64,000 nucleotides of DNA from Doris montereyensis (lineage: Eukaryota > Mollusca > Gastropoda > Nudibranchia > Dorididae), in assembly GCA_037039925.1 (NCBI GenBank), contig JAXRKP010001026.1, forward strand, positions 76,001 to 140,000, read 5' to 3'. Below, in pieces: positions 23,881 through 35,703 of the stretch. The translations under genes were made by a program, and so were the position numbers. Positions within the stretch are counted from its first letter, which is position 1, and each line of letters begins with the position of its first letter. Under the pieces are notes generated by a model that had not been told where the DNA came from, ran no database searches, and was given only the letters and a program-made list of their open reading frames with translations.

Positions 23881-24099
23881 ACTATGAGTAGGCACCCAAA
23901 CCAGCACACTCAGAGACACGCACATATCTATATATTTAAAACATACGACATGAGACTAAAATGAATTTGTTATCTGGATAGAGATGTCATATGTATAATA
24001 TCGTATTATATCAGGCTCTGTGAATGTAGTTGTGTGCATGTTTGAGTGTGCATGTGGGTCTCTTTCATCATGTACGACTGTTGTCATCAACGCACTATA

Positions 24100-24240
24100 C
24101 CTGGGAGCTTTGTAGGTGCTGCTGGTAGGTCCTATTTCTTTTCTTTCCCTCATTTATTTATTTTTCATCTTGCTGTTGCCTCTTTCCTCACTCTGAGATC
24201 GCCGCATATGGTGGACAGGGTAAATGTCAATGAAACACTA
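24100..24240 (+). mobile_element. Family-3 repeat copy, about 100 bp upstream of the terminal exon
   Basis: Reads 'gtgctgctggtaggtcctat', 'catcttgctgttgcctcttt', 'ctgagatcgccgcatatggt' and 'acagggtaaatgtcaatgaa'. One of the more complete copies, in + orientation. Confidence 0.85.
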
Positions 24241-24337
24241 ATGAAAAACCCCACTGCTACACAAGCCAGTCAGGTTCTGTCTGTTCCTATGCCTACCCAA
24301 CTATGATTTTCGCTCTCTTTCTCTTTTCCTCACAGAG

Positions 24338-27300
24338 CTCATACTCCCAGAGGTTTAAAAACTGCAAAGCCTGCAAAGAGAGGCTCAAAACGTCGGAGAA
24401 AGCCGCAGAGTTTTGCAAGGCATGTTGTCAAAAGGGCTCACTACAGCTTTCCACCTATGCTCTCAAAAACAGCTCTGGGAACTCACGGACAGTTGGAGTT
24501 GCGAGAAACTACTCTCAAATCAAGCATCCCCTTGAAATGGAATCAAGTTACCTTTGAGAAAAGACCTCAAGATTCAAGTATTGTCTTCTCTTCATCGTTA
24601 AGAGATGACAGATCTTCAGAGAGGTCAACCAGACAGCTTTGCTATGAAGCACACCAAGCGGACATTCCAAAGTCCATTGATGCAGATTTTGAAAATAGTT
24701 CCAGCGATGTTGTCTCCATAAATAAAGATATCATAGATTCAAAAGCTGAAGCCTTGGGTCTAAAGTCCCCCAAAAACAATCTCACAGGAGAAGGTGTTGT
24801 TGACACATCATTGAAGGAAATAGAAATGACTACACATGATTTAAAAGATGCTCAAAGCAATTGTGAACATATGTCAATGCATGCTCTTCTCTCTGCCTGC
24901 ATGAACTCACCATCCTTGGCTACCTCAAGAGATGATAAAGACAAAGACCCCAGCCAGTATGAAGAGAAGAAGATGGAAATTCTCCAGCTTATGGAAAGTG
25001 TCCGGAAACGGGGAACGGCCAGAACCTACAAAGTGAACAGCTTACAGGACCTGCAAAGGGTTGCTGCAGAGCTGACAGCCGCAGCACCGGACCACCAAGA
25101 AAGTTACCTTCCGTGTGAAATAGAAATTGTCCCAGACACTGTAGCATTCATTCCAGTTGCAGTCGCGCCTCATCTTACTCCTGATGTCAAGCACAGCACA
25201 GCTGCCTCCAGTGCAATGCCTTCCAAAAGCAGCTCCTGTACCAGTAGGGAACATGGTGAATCTGCCTCAAGAAAAGACATGTGTGAAGTGAAGAAAGAGA
25301 CTTGGTCAAAGACCGTTCTCACAGAAGGAAGATCAGAGTGTCCCAGTCCTTTTGCCGACCTTTGGAAATCTGAACTGAGAGGGCAGGTCATCAGAGAAGC
25401 AGCAAAGCACATCAGTCATTTTCCACAAATGAAGATCCGAAGACATCTTCTTTAGAATGCTTTAGTTGTTCCACCTACAGCTCAGATACCTTTCGGTCAA
25501 GGTCAAGGCATGCAGGGCGATCAATCAACTGCATTATCTAGTCGTTGCATTCAGGAAGCAATGCAAAGGCCTGAGTCTGTGAATCCTCAGAGTAGCAATG
25601 TCCAGCAGGCAAGGAATAAAGAGAGCTTCATTGGCAAAAAACTCTCAGACAGCAGAGTCTCCACTGGAAACAGTGACAAGCAAAAGGAGAGAAAACCAGA
25701 GGCAAGTAATGATGACTTGGAGAAAGTTACCAGCTTCTATCCCTGTGTCAGCAATGCCCCAACATCTTTTTGCCTCCTCAACGAAGAGCGTAGAAATAAA
25801 CATGAGCGTAGTTATCGCAGAAGGGAGAGTGGGGGATCTGGAGCGAGTGTAACGCTGTCAGAGAAGCCCAGTATAATCAAAGATAGATTCAAGATGGAAA
25901 CAGATATTTCTCAGGCCCTGGAACAAAGTGTGCAAGACGACGAGGATGACTCTTCAGAAAATTTTGAGAGTGTTCCGGAGGTTCTCTTAGAGTCCAGTCG
26001 GACGCTCTTCACGTCAGTCAAAAAACACGACTTCAGCTCGTCCTTGTCTTGGTGCTCATCTGTATCGAAGACCGTTACACATGAGAGTATGCCTAGACAG
26101 TCTGAGTTGTCTACTGATGATTCTTTCGAAAGCCCACGAGATGCACAGGACACGCTTCTGAAGAGATCAGACTCATCACAAGGCCCTCCCCAGGTTGACA
26201 GGGAAGGTCTTACCAGTTACCATTCTTCAGATTCTATATCATCTTCCATATTTTCACTTTCAGCAGACCCACATAGGGACAGGGATGGAGAGAGAAGTGG
26301 AGCTTTAGAGAGTTGTACTGAAACAAAATTTTATATTCCGATCCCACCACCATCAAAGGATGTTTGGGCTCTTGAAAGATCGACTGAGGCTGCACCCAAC
26401 GAAAAAGAAAACCAACCGTCTTCATCGCTTCAAAAGTAACAACAATGTCAAACGGTTACCTCTTTATGTACAAACTTCTTCTAAAAATATTCAAATGAGG
26501 GACGATGTAGGCACTTCACAGTTACCTGTATCAGCGGTGCCCAAATCACAGACCACTTCAAAGAGACATTCTTATTCACTTCACAGTCCTGTTCAGTCTT
26601 CAGGAGTCGTCACAAGGATTCAACAACTTTCCATTCATCCGCTTCTTTCTCAAACTCAGTGGATACAAATAAAGCAACTATCAAAGGCGGAAAAAAGGAT
26701 TGCAGGAAACGTGTTGACGCTATCAGCCTGGACACTTCAGATTCTGACTGTGTCACGGGAATGACTAAAAGTGAGAGGGTTGACAGTGTTCCTGTGGCGT
26801 TCCCTATCAACCGAGAGAAGAGCCCAACGAGAGACGGAAAGAGGAGAAATCAGCAAATTAAGTACCGGTACCGTCCACAAATGGACGACAGCACGAAGGA
26901 TAAAAACTTACCGGCAGGGTGTGTGACAGATCGTCATGCAATGAATCATCTGCAGTGCTCACCAGCAGAGTTTGACAGCGCCCAGCCTAAAAAAGTCGAC
27001 AGCAGTAGTTTTGACAGTGTTGATGATGAGCCCCGGTCTCCCACGTCCTCAAGGACTTGCACCTCTGTCACAACAAACGCATTCCCATCCCGGTCACAGC
27101 GTTTCCATTCTACCGATGACCTACATGCCCACACGCCACGCACCGAGGCATCTACTTCCAAACAGCATTTCAGTGCACCTAAAGGTGGACAACGTTTTCA
27201 CGTCAAAGATTTGTGTACGTCCAATATAGCAGAGAATACACCTGTAGATCCTGCTCCGGCCTTGAGACTATCAAGAAGTGATGAGCAAGAGTTTGCCAGT

Positions 27301-28315
27301 ACAAGGCTTGGGTATAACCTGAGTGATACAAGGACAGAAGAACTGGAACCCCTTTATACGGATCTTTTTTAAGTCATCAAGGACATTGCACAGTAATCAA
27401 GGAATAGCATCAAATGTCCATCGATTTTCCTCAGAAGCATATTATGACAATCACCACTCGTCCGCTGAAATAAGCCATGACTCATTGATTACCGATTATC
27501 AGATCAATCGTCATGCGCTGATGGTCAGCCAGACATTTCGTCATTTGATAAGGAGACGTTCTCTGCGCCTGGAGGAAAATTCTCTCATGACGCGATGAGA
27601 AGCAAACGTTCATTGACGTTACCTCGCGGTTCATCACAGCACACAGCCTTACACTGCATCGTACCTGAAGCTCATAGCAGAGCTACAGAGTTTTCACCAG
27701 GAGAGTGTCCTGATGCCGTTTCCGGCATGGCATGCGCTCAAGATATGTCCAGCACAGAGTGCGGTCAGAGTGTTCAGAGTCATTCCAGCGATCATCGACG
27801 TGAATTTTGTTTAGATCATCAGATTTATTCTGGTGCCAGGAAAACTGAAATAGTTTATGATGAAAGTCACCTGTCTGATTCCAACAGTTTGGTGGGTTGT
27901 AGCAATAATACTATGTCTTGGGATGTCACGAGTTCTTCCTCAAGCCAAGCATCCTGTGAGAGAAATGTCTAGTTGAGCTTTAACCAGGACTCTTCTTTGA
28001 ATGATGAAGAACACGTTAGATCACGAGGCGATGTTATGTCACATGAGAAGAGAAATTTGCAGGACCCAACAGCAGTTCATTTCAGCGATGGCTCGAATTT
28101 CCCAGAAAGATCCCTTAGCGTCTTTTTCTCAGAGATGCACCTGAAAAGTCAAACGGGCTCAAAACATCCAATCAAAGCTTTCAATTCAGAATACGATGTT
28201 CCTAAAGTAACATCAGACTCAGCTTTCGATTGTGTTGGAATTTGCCGAATCTGTTCCACCTGTATGTCATGTGACTGAACCAACACATTCCAGTAGTGAA
28301 GATTCAGAGCAATAG
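24338..28315 (+). pseudogene. Gene A terminal exon: long Ser/Asp/Lys-rich cytoplasmic tail, frame-broken
   Basis: The acceptor is AG at 24336-24337 (ttttcctcacagag). Phase 1 entry completes an Ala codon and reads HTPRGLKTAKPAKRGSKRRR. The frame stays open to about 25420, then shifts to another frame (NEDPKTSSLECFSCSTYSSD) and returns near 25520. It shifts again near 26435 and returns near 26605, shifts at a T-run at 27364-27370 and returns near 27490. TAG at 27970-27972 interrupts it, and a last shift near 28230 leads to a natural-looking end (HSSSEDSEQ, TAG at 28313-28315). All pieces share the same composition, so this was one exon of about 1,320 codons. No known domain is evident; MEILQLMESVRKRGTARTYK at about 24974 may be helical. 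Either the gene is decaying or the sequence has uncorrected indels. Confidence 0.65.
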
Positions 28316-28451
28316 GATGGATTCTTTTTTTATTTTCTATATTCAAATAAGAAAACAAAAGTCAAGCAGTCAAAGATCCATTTTGTTTCTCTTAAAGATA
28401 TATGAAAAAATTTAAGTGATGAATTTATCTTTTAGTCCACTATTATTGATA

Positions 28452-28513
<62 letters not shown>

Positions 28514-28533
28514 TATTATTATTATTATTATTA

Positions 28534-28572
<39 letters not shown>

Positions 28573-29157
28573 ATCACAGTGAACAATATCCTTCTCATTA
28601 AACAATGCATTTTCAGTGAATTGGTATTCGACAGTTTTCATGAAATTCTTGAAATGTAATGACTTTGCCTATACCAGTAGATAAATTTCATAAAAGGCAT
28701 TAATTTGGTCTTGAGAGAAACATAATCGCTAGGTGTGATGAACATAGAGTAGGAAATGTGTGTAGGCGTATGTAATGAGAGGAAGATGCCCACCAACCGT
28801 CCACTATGCATGTGCGAGAGACAGACAGAGAGGTAGACATACAGACAGACAGACAGACCAATAGATGGACTTATGGACAGACCGAAACGATTTCTAACAT
28901 ATCACTAGAACCAGTCCAGCACCTAAACATGGCAAGTTCCAAGCAGGGAATAGCAGCACTGCTAAACTGTTTTGATTTGGGTAATATAAAAATTGTTTAT
29001 TTATTCACACTTTTTATTCAGCAAGCAAGTAAACTATTCTATGGAATAAATGTAACTTGCAATACATGCACCTCCTGTATTTGCCTATTTCATCTTACAT
29101 CTCCCTGATAGTGATAGCCATTTCATTCCTTTGCACATACTGAAATTCAAAAATAAA
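28316..29157 (+). other. Presumed 3' UTR and flank of gene A, with an ATT microsatellite
   Basis: Contains (ATT)n at 28457-28571, a GACA-type patch at 28820-28860, and candidate polyadenylation signals AATAAA at 29045-29050 and 29152-29157. Which signal is used, if any, cannot be seen from sequence. Confidence 0.45.
28457..28571. repeat. (ATT)n microsatellite
   Basis: Nearly pure ATT triplets with two one-base interruptions. Confidence 0.97.
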
Positions 29158-31168
29158 GCAAAGTTCCTTCTAGGCCATTTCTAGCCTCATAGTCCCAACA
29201 CTCATTACAGTCTCTATAACATAAAGCGGAACAGGAACAGATACAACATTCTGGACAAGATGCTTATAAATTGTATTCCCCAACTAAAGTTGGTAATAAG
29301 TGCTAAAGTTGCTTATAAATCTGTCACAGGTTGTATTCCCCAACTAAAGTTGGTAATAAGTGCTAAAGTTGCTTATAGATCTGTCACAGGTTGTATTCCC
29401 CAACTAAAGTTGGTAATAAGTGCTAAAGTTGCTTATAAATCTGTCGCAGGTTGTATTCCCCAACTAAAGTTGGTAATAAGTGCTAAAGTTGCTTATAGAT
29501 CTGTCACAGGTTGTATTCCCCAACTAAAGTTGCTTATAAATCTGTCACAGGTTGTATTCCCCCAACTAAAGTTGCTTATAAATCTGTCGTAGGTTGTATT
29601 CCCCAACTAAAGTTGCTTATAAATCTGTCACAGGTTGTATTCCCCAACTACAGTTGGTAATAAGTGCTAAAGTTGCTTATAAATCTGTCGTAGGTTGTAT
29701 TCCCCAACTAAAGTTGCTTATAAATCTGTCACAGATTGTATTCTCCAGCTAAAGTTGCTTATAAATCTGTATTAGGTTGTATTCCTCAGCTTAAGTTGCT
29801 TATAAATCTGTCGTAGGTTGTATTCCCCAGTTTCAGTTGCTTATAAATCTGTCGTAGGTTGTATTCCCAGCTAGAGTTGCTTATAAATCTGTCGTAGGTT
29901 GTATTCCCCAGCTAGAGTTGCTTATAAATCTGTCGTAGGTTGTATTCCCCAGCTAGAGTTGCTTATAAATCTGTCGCAGGTTGTATTCCCCAGCTAAAGT
30001 TGCTTATAAATCTGTCGTAGGTTGTATTCCCCAACTAAAGTTGCTTATAAATCTGTCGCAGGCTGTATTCTCCAACTAAAGTTGCTTATAAATCTGTCGT
30101 AGGTTGTATTCCCAACTAAAGTTGCTTATAAATCTGTCGTAGGTTGTATTCCCCAACTAAAGTTGCTTATAAATCTGTCGTAGTTTGTATTCCCCAACTA
30201 AAGTTGCTTATAAATCTGTCACAGGTTGTATTCCCCAACTAAAGTTGGTAATAAGTGCTAAAGTTGCTTATAAATCTGTCGTAGGCTGTATTCCCCAGTT
30301 AGAGTTGCTTATAAATCTGTCGTAGGTTGTATTCCCTGCTAGAGTTGCTTATAAATCTGTCGTAGGTTGTATTCCCCAGTTAAAGTTGCTTATAAAAGGG
30401 TGTATTCCCCAGCTAGAGTTGCTTATAAATCTGTCGTAGGTTGTATTCCCCAGTTAAAGATACTTATAAATCTAGGTTGTATTCCCCAGTTAAAGATACT
30501 TATAAATCTGTCGCAGGTTGTATTCCCCAACTAAAGTTGCTTATAAATCTGTCGTAGGTTGTATTCCCCAGCTAGAGTTGCTTATAAATCTGTCGTAGGT
30601 TGTATAACCCAGCTAGAGTTGCTTATAAATCTGTTGTAGGTTGTATTCCCCAGCTAGAGTTGCTTATAAATCTGTCGTAGGTTATATTCCCCAGCTAGAG
30701 TTGCTTATAAATCTGTCGCAGGTTGTATTCCCCAGCTAAAGTTGCTTATAAAAGGTTGTATTCCCCAACTAAAGTTGCTTATAAATCTGTCGCAGGTTGT
30801 ATTCCCCAACTAAAGTTGCTTATAAATCTGTCAGAGGTTATATTCCCCAGCTAGAGTTGCTTATAAATCTGTTGTAGGTTGTATTCCCCAGCTAGAGTTG
30901 CTTATAAACGTAGGTTATATTCCCCAGCTAGAGTTGCTTATAAATCATTTGTATTCCCCAGCTAAAGTTGCTTATAAATCTGTCGCAGGTTGTATTCCCC
31001 AACTCAAGTTGCTACTTTACCCATTTGCACCTGGGTTGAGTGGCAAAATGCACAGTATGTCAATTATCTTTACCAGGAAATGCAACATCGGACCTAACAC
31101 TAGCTTTGCCACCATTTAAACCCACCAAGAATTCACAATCCAAAGTCCAGCAACCTGGCCGCTAGACC
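29158..31168 (-). mobile_element. SINE-1 copy with an internal minisatellite expansion
   Basis: The lower end (29158-29262) is the reverse of the SINE-1 tail and body: 'aagttccttctaggcc', 'gcggaacaggaacagatac' and 'ctggacaagatgct'. The upper end (31010-31168) is the reverse of its remaining body and tRNA-like head: 'acccatttgcacctgggttg', 'cctaacactagctttgcc' and 'cagcaacctggccgctagac'. The 1.75 kb between them is a 41-bp tandem array whose unit matches the SINE segment expected at that point. Confidence 0.8.
29262..31013. repeat. 41-bp minisatellite, about 43 copies, derived from SINE-1
   Basis: The common unit is tgcttataaatctgtcgcag followed by gttgtattccccagctagagt. The first copies are a longer 60-bp form with an extra 'ggtaataagtgctaaagt'. 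Variants (cgtagg, cacagg, aactaaag, agctagag) occur in blocks. Confidence 0.96.
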
Positions 31169-31169
31169 A

Positions 31170-31345
31170 CAATGTAAAGTCCCTTCACGGCCATTATGGC
31201 CCATAGGGCTGGAGAGTGTCCCAGTTTCTAAGGCAGTGAATAATAATTATCATCTCCTAAACAGGACGTTAGTCTGATGCAGGTTTTTACTCTCACACTA
31301 TTGCTTCACTTGTGCCTATTTGCACCTGGGTCGAGTAGGAATATA
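31170..31345 (-). mobile_element. SINE-1 3'-half copy
   Basis: Reverse orientation: 'ccttcacggccattatggcc', 'cccagtttctaaggcagtg', 'acgttagtctgatgcaggtt' and 'gcctatttgcacctgggtcg'. It abuts the head of the SINE-1 copy that carries the minisatellite. Confidence 0.8.
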
Positions 31346-32029
31346 ATACCTCGTATATAATAATTTATAAATATTCTTCTGTTTCTATTACTGTTAGACT
31401 TTTTCACAGCACTCTCTTTCTACTTCTACTACATTTTTTTAAAGCAGCACTCTCCCTATTTCTTCGGTTTCACACTGGCAACACATTCTTCTTTGCTTCA
31501 TGATATAAGACTATGTGTACTGTGACCTGTAAACATCATAATTGTTGTTGCTCGCCGGGCCTTTTCAGTCAACAACATTTTGGTGAAGGGATGTCATGTG
31601 GTGTCATAGTTGCAATGTATTTTATATTTACCTTTATTTTAATTTCTCATTTGTATTTACAAAACTGCAGATTATTATTTTGAAAATATATTGATATTAT
31701 ATTAAACAGAATTGCGTCCTTCATTTACTGAAGTGAAAAGAAGCGGATCTGCCAATTTGATTTGTCATAAATGTCATCTTCATTTTATCTTGAAAAGTGA
31801 AAAGAAGTGGATCTGCCAATTTGATTTGTCATAAATGTCATCTTCATTTTATCTTTGTATTTTGCCTTTGGGAAAATTCCACGTACATGCATAGAGAGAT
31901 ATAATGTAAAAAGTTTAAAACAAAAATGTAAAATTTCAAGTTCATGTACAGATTTTACACATGCAAGAGAGATATACAACAAGGAGACACATAAGAAATG
32001 ATGGTATAGGAATATAATTTTTATTTGAA
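31346..32029. other. Intergenic; contains a direct duplication of about 60 bp
   Basis: At about 31733-31852 two near-identical copies of a segment with 'atctgccaatttgatttgtc' and 'ataaatgtcatcttcatttt' stand head to tail. The rest shows no gene. Confidence 0.6.
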
Positions 32030-32143
32030 ATAATAATAATAATAATAATTATTATAATAATAATAATAATGATAATAATAATGATAATAATAATAAAAAT
32101 AATAATAATGATAATGCTAATAATGATAATGATAATAATAAAA

Positions 32144-32188
<45 letters not shown>

Positions 32189-32216
32189 GTAATAATATTA
32201 ATAATAATAAAATAAA
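32030..32216. repeat. AAT/GAT trinucleotide microsatellite
   Basis: Imperfect (AAT)n with scattered GAT and AAA units. Confidence 0.93.
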
Positions 32217-32451
32217 TTTTAATTGGATAAAAAAAGAAATATCACTCCTCACTCCATGATACAACCAGGAAGTCCACACACAAAAAATTAAGAATACTGT
32301 ACATAGTAATAGTAATAATAGTATGATTTGCCTTTTGTCGAAACCTCAAGGCTCTTTACTATTGTCGTTTCCACTATCACATGACATGATTAATCTATTT
32401 CTTTGAATTAAAAGAATAAATTATTAAATGCGATTGACATATTCTTTTTTA

Positions 32452-32745
32452 AAGTATTTGATTTGATTTACCCACATTCACAACTAAGGTGATCTCTGCG
32501 TAATTGGTGTGATTTTTTTATTTTAGCCAAAGGATCTTTAACGTGCACAGGGTTGCGATCTGTACATTGGACCTCCTTTTTATGGTTCGTTTCCGATGGG
32601 ACTAGGTGTCGATCCACCTACCTGGATCAGGGGGTAGATTGTGCTCGAAGAAACTAGAAATATGTGCATTCGTTGGCGGGTCTCGAATCCACTACCTTCT
32701 TGTTGAGAGGCCGACACCTTGCCTCTGGACTACCGCATCCCCATT
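32452..32745 (-). mobile_element. SINE-2 copy, near full length
   Basis: Tail at the low end ('tttgatttgatttacccaca'), core 'aaaggatctttaacgtgcac', 'gggactaggtgtcgatccac', head at the high end ('gagaggccgacaccttgcct'). Confidence 0.88.
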
Positions 32746-33304
32746 GTGATGGACATCATGAAGCTTTCACCTACAGCAGCTAATTAAATGAAAATTCAGA
32801 CTAGCTGGATAACATAGAAACCGTTCCGTTTGACAGTAGCAGAGAGTTTTTCAAATACCATAGACTAAAAAGAAAAAGTTGACACAAGTTGAGGAAAACT
32901 ATTAATGGCAGGAAAAGAGGAGAAAGGAAGGAAGAGATGAGATGTGTGTCACTAAAAGAAATTGATCATTAATGAAGTATGGATCAAAAGGGGAATTCTC
33001 CTTTACAATGTAGGATCTCAATGGCCACAGAAAATTTTTAACTTTCTTGCAATACATAAGTTGATTGCTTTTCTTGGGGATTAAACAGAAGAAATTTTTT
33101 ACTCACAAGTCAAAACCAATGCTTTTTTTCCTTCCTTTCCATTTCCACTATACCTTAATATTTTCCTGGAGAAGTAGTTAGCCTTATTTTAACAGAGCTC
33201 CCCTTGCTACAACTATTTGTCTTGAAGAAGAAAAAAAGACTTGTTTGCCCTTGGTACAAATCTCTGCAATTCTTTTCCCTTGATTTACGCCTGAGCCAAA
33301 CATG
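32746..33304. other. Intergenic, no recognisable feature
   Basis: No gene or repeat family recognised. Confidence 0.35.
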
Positions 33305-33585
33305 GAAGTAAAAGTTCCTTCTAGGTCCATAGAGCTGAGCTTATCTCCGTTTCAACAGTTTGAAGCTGAACAGGTGACAATAATCACCTCCTGGCCAGAA
33401 TGCTAATCTGACGCAGATTTTTACTCCCAAGCTAGTGCTTGTACTCATTTGCACCTGGGTAGAGTGGGGAATATGCGTGTTAAGTGTATTTCCCAAGGAA
33501 CACAACGCTGAACCTAGCTTTGCTAGGATTCGAACTGGGGACCTCGTGCGCCAGCCTAACCACTCTGCCACGGACGCCACACAAG
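33305..33585 (-). mobile_element. Full-length SINE-1 copy
   Basis: Reverse orientation. The tRNA-like head on the - strand reads 'gtggcagagtggttaggctg' (A box) and 'cagttcgaatcctagc' (B box). The body includes 'tgctaatctgacgcag' (33401-33416), the segment that seeded the 41-bp minisatellite elsewhere. Confidence 0.9.
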
Positions 33586-34045
33586 CATGGAAGGCATAAA
33601 TATAAATAATAATTATTTCACTGTAACTCAAAAAGTGTAACAATTAATCAAACACAGATAACTTTAACTTTTGCAGATACATTAGTTAGGTTCAAATTTT
33701 CCCAATGCTGAGTAACAAAAAGACCTAGATTGTCATAATATATTATTACATAGCAATAACATTGGTAATAGTAATACACCATTAGTCTAATTTAGACTTA
33801 CTCATAGTCATAGAAAGAACTTATCCAAATGATAAAAATATTAATACATATCATATATACTGATGACTCCCTGCATTATGCCCTCTCTATTATTATTAAG
33901 TGATAATAAGTTGAGTGTTTATTTTAACTTTAATCATTATTTAAATTAATAATTATTCCCTTCTCTATTCTGACAAACTATTCACCCATACTCATAGATT
34001 TAGGTGATAAACAACGATAATTGACGATCGCAGCAAAGCTCTGCT
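33586..34045. other. Intergenic, A/T-rich
   Basis: No gene or repeat family recognised. Confidence 0.35.
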
Positions 34046-35007
34046 GGTACACCATAGATTTAGTCTAACTAGTGAAATGTTGGTACTCCATAGATTTAGT
34101 CTAACTAGTGAAAAGTTGGTACTCCATAGATTTAGTCTAACTAGTGAAAAGTTGGTACTACATAGATTTAGTCTAGTGAAATGTTGGTACTCCATAGATT
34201 TAGTGTAACTAGTGAAATGTTGGTACTCCATAGATTTAGTCTAACTAGTGAAAAGTTGGTACTACATAGATTTAGTTTAACTAGTGAAAAGTTGGTACTC
34301 CATAGATTTAGTCTAACTAGTGAAATGTTGGTACTCCATAGTTTTAGTCTAACTAGTGAAAAATAGATTTAGTATAACTCCATAGATTTAGTTTAACTAG
34401 TGAAAAGTTGGTTTAGATTTAGTCTAACTAGTGAAAAGTTGGTACTCCATAGATTTAGTCTAACTAGTGAAATGTTGTTACTCCATAGATTTAGTCTAAC
34501 TAGTGAAATGTTGGTACTCCATAGATTTAGTTTAACTAGTGAAAAGTTGGTACTCCATAGATTTAGTCTAACTAGTGAAAAGTTGTTACTCCATAGATTT
34601 AGTTTAACTAGTGAAAAGCTGGTACTCCATACATTTAATCTGACTAGCGAAATGTTGGTACTCCATAGATTTAGTCTAACTAGTGAAATGTTGGTTTATA
34701 TTTGGTCTAACTAGTGAAAAGTTGGTACTCCATAAATTTAGTCTAACTAGTGAAATGTTGATACTCCATATATTTTGTCTAACTAGTGAAATGTTGGTAC
34801 TCCATAGATTTAGTCTAACTGAAATGTTGAAATGTTGGTGAAAAGTTTACATAGATTTAGTCTAACTAGTGAAAAGTTGGATTTAGTCTAACTAGTGAAA
34901 TGTTGGTATTACATAGATTTAGTCTAACTAGTGAAAAGTTGGTACTCAATAGATTTAGTCTAACTGGTGAAAAGTTGGTACTCCATAGATTTAGTCTAAC
35001 TAATGAA
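34046..35007. repeat. 37-bp minisatellite, about 26 copies (unrelated to the one at 8-10.7 kb)
   Basis: The unit is agtctaactagtgaaaagtt followed by ggtactccatagattt. Several copies carry deletions near 34366-34430 and 34820-34890. The sequence is unrelated to the other 37-bp array despite the equal period. Confidence 0.96.
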
Positions 35008-35011
35008 TTTG

Positions 35012-35340
35012 TTCTAAGGACCGTAGTTAGCTCAGTTGGTGGCACATTTTCTTTTCGTGGCGAGGCAATTGGTGCAGATGCAGAGGTAGTGGGTTTAACC
35101 CCCATGATGGTGGCCATGATTTTTTCCGTCTATTCCTTGTATTTGACTCATCTTTGTTCCTATGGAGATTTGATTTTATTCAATGTCATTTCCTTGACTT
35201 TTGACATGTCCCTTGTCTCACTGTTTGTCAGCCATTGCTAATAGCACGAGCTAAAAAAGAAAAAAAACTTAGTGCCGTCCGGCGAGCACCAAACGGTGGC
35301 GCGCCTGGCATTCCAATTTCTTTAGAGAAAGGAATATAGA
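35012..35340 (+). mobile_element. tRNA-derived SINE (family 4)
   Basis: Starts just after the minisatellite with an A box 'tagttagctcagttggtgg' and a B-box-like 'gtgggtttaacccccatg' at tRNA spacing, followed by an unrelated body. It is too diverged to be a functional tRNA. Confidence 0.65.
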
Positions 35341-35344
35341 CTAT

Positions 35345-35533
35345 CACTATCATTGATCTTACGCTCAGTGCAACAGAAGTCATACATGCTGTTCAAGTGA
35401 GCAAACAGGGTCAATTTTCTTGCCCAAGGAAAAAAACCGAAAAGCCTGAAATTGAAATGGGCTCTAACACAGTCTCTCTGAGTCATAGTGCAATTGCAAA
35501 GTCTTTTGACCACTCGGCCATCTCGTCCCCTAT
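35345..35533 (-). mobile_element. tRNA-Leu/Ser-like SINE (family 5)
   Basis: The - strand begins 'gacgagatggccgagtggtc' (a type II tRNA A box) and 50 bases later has 'ctgtgttagagcccattt' as a diverged B box, then 'ccttgggcaagaaaattgac'. It stands tail to tail with the SINE at 35012-35340. Confidence 0.6.
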
Positions 35534-35703
35534 GAGGTAAGGTATTGAGTAAAGATAAATAACGTACAGTTTCTGAAAGAAAATCAACCCTACGCAAGCT
35601 AAAAGTAAAATGACGTTTAGTTTTACATTGTATTAATTTATCAAGGATGCCATCAATAATCTTGAAAACTTGTTCACTTTCTCTATTTCTTTTTTATGTA
35701 GGC

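Noticed and set aside
24303..24557. Open frame starting MIFALFLFSSQ
   Set aside because: It reads the intron and then the terminal exon in the wrong frame; the frame joined by the splice phase is the one continuing to 25455.
35012..35110. Functional tRNA gene
   Set aside because: A and B boxes are present, but the arms do not pair well and a repeat body follows, so it is a SINE. The same reasoning applies at 6937, 33540 and 49200.
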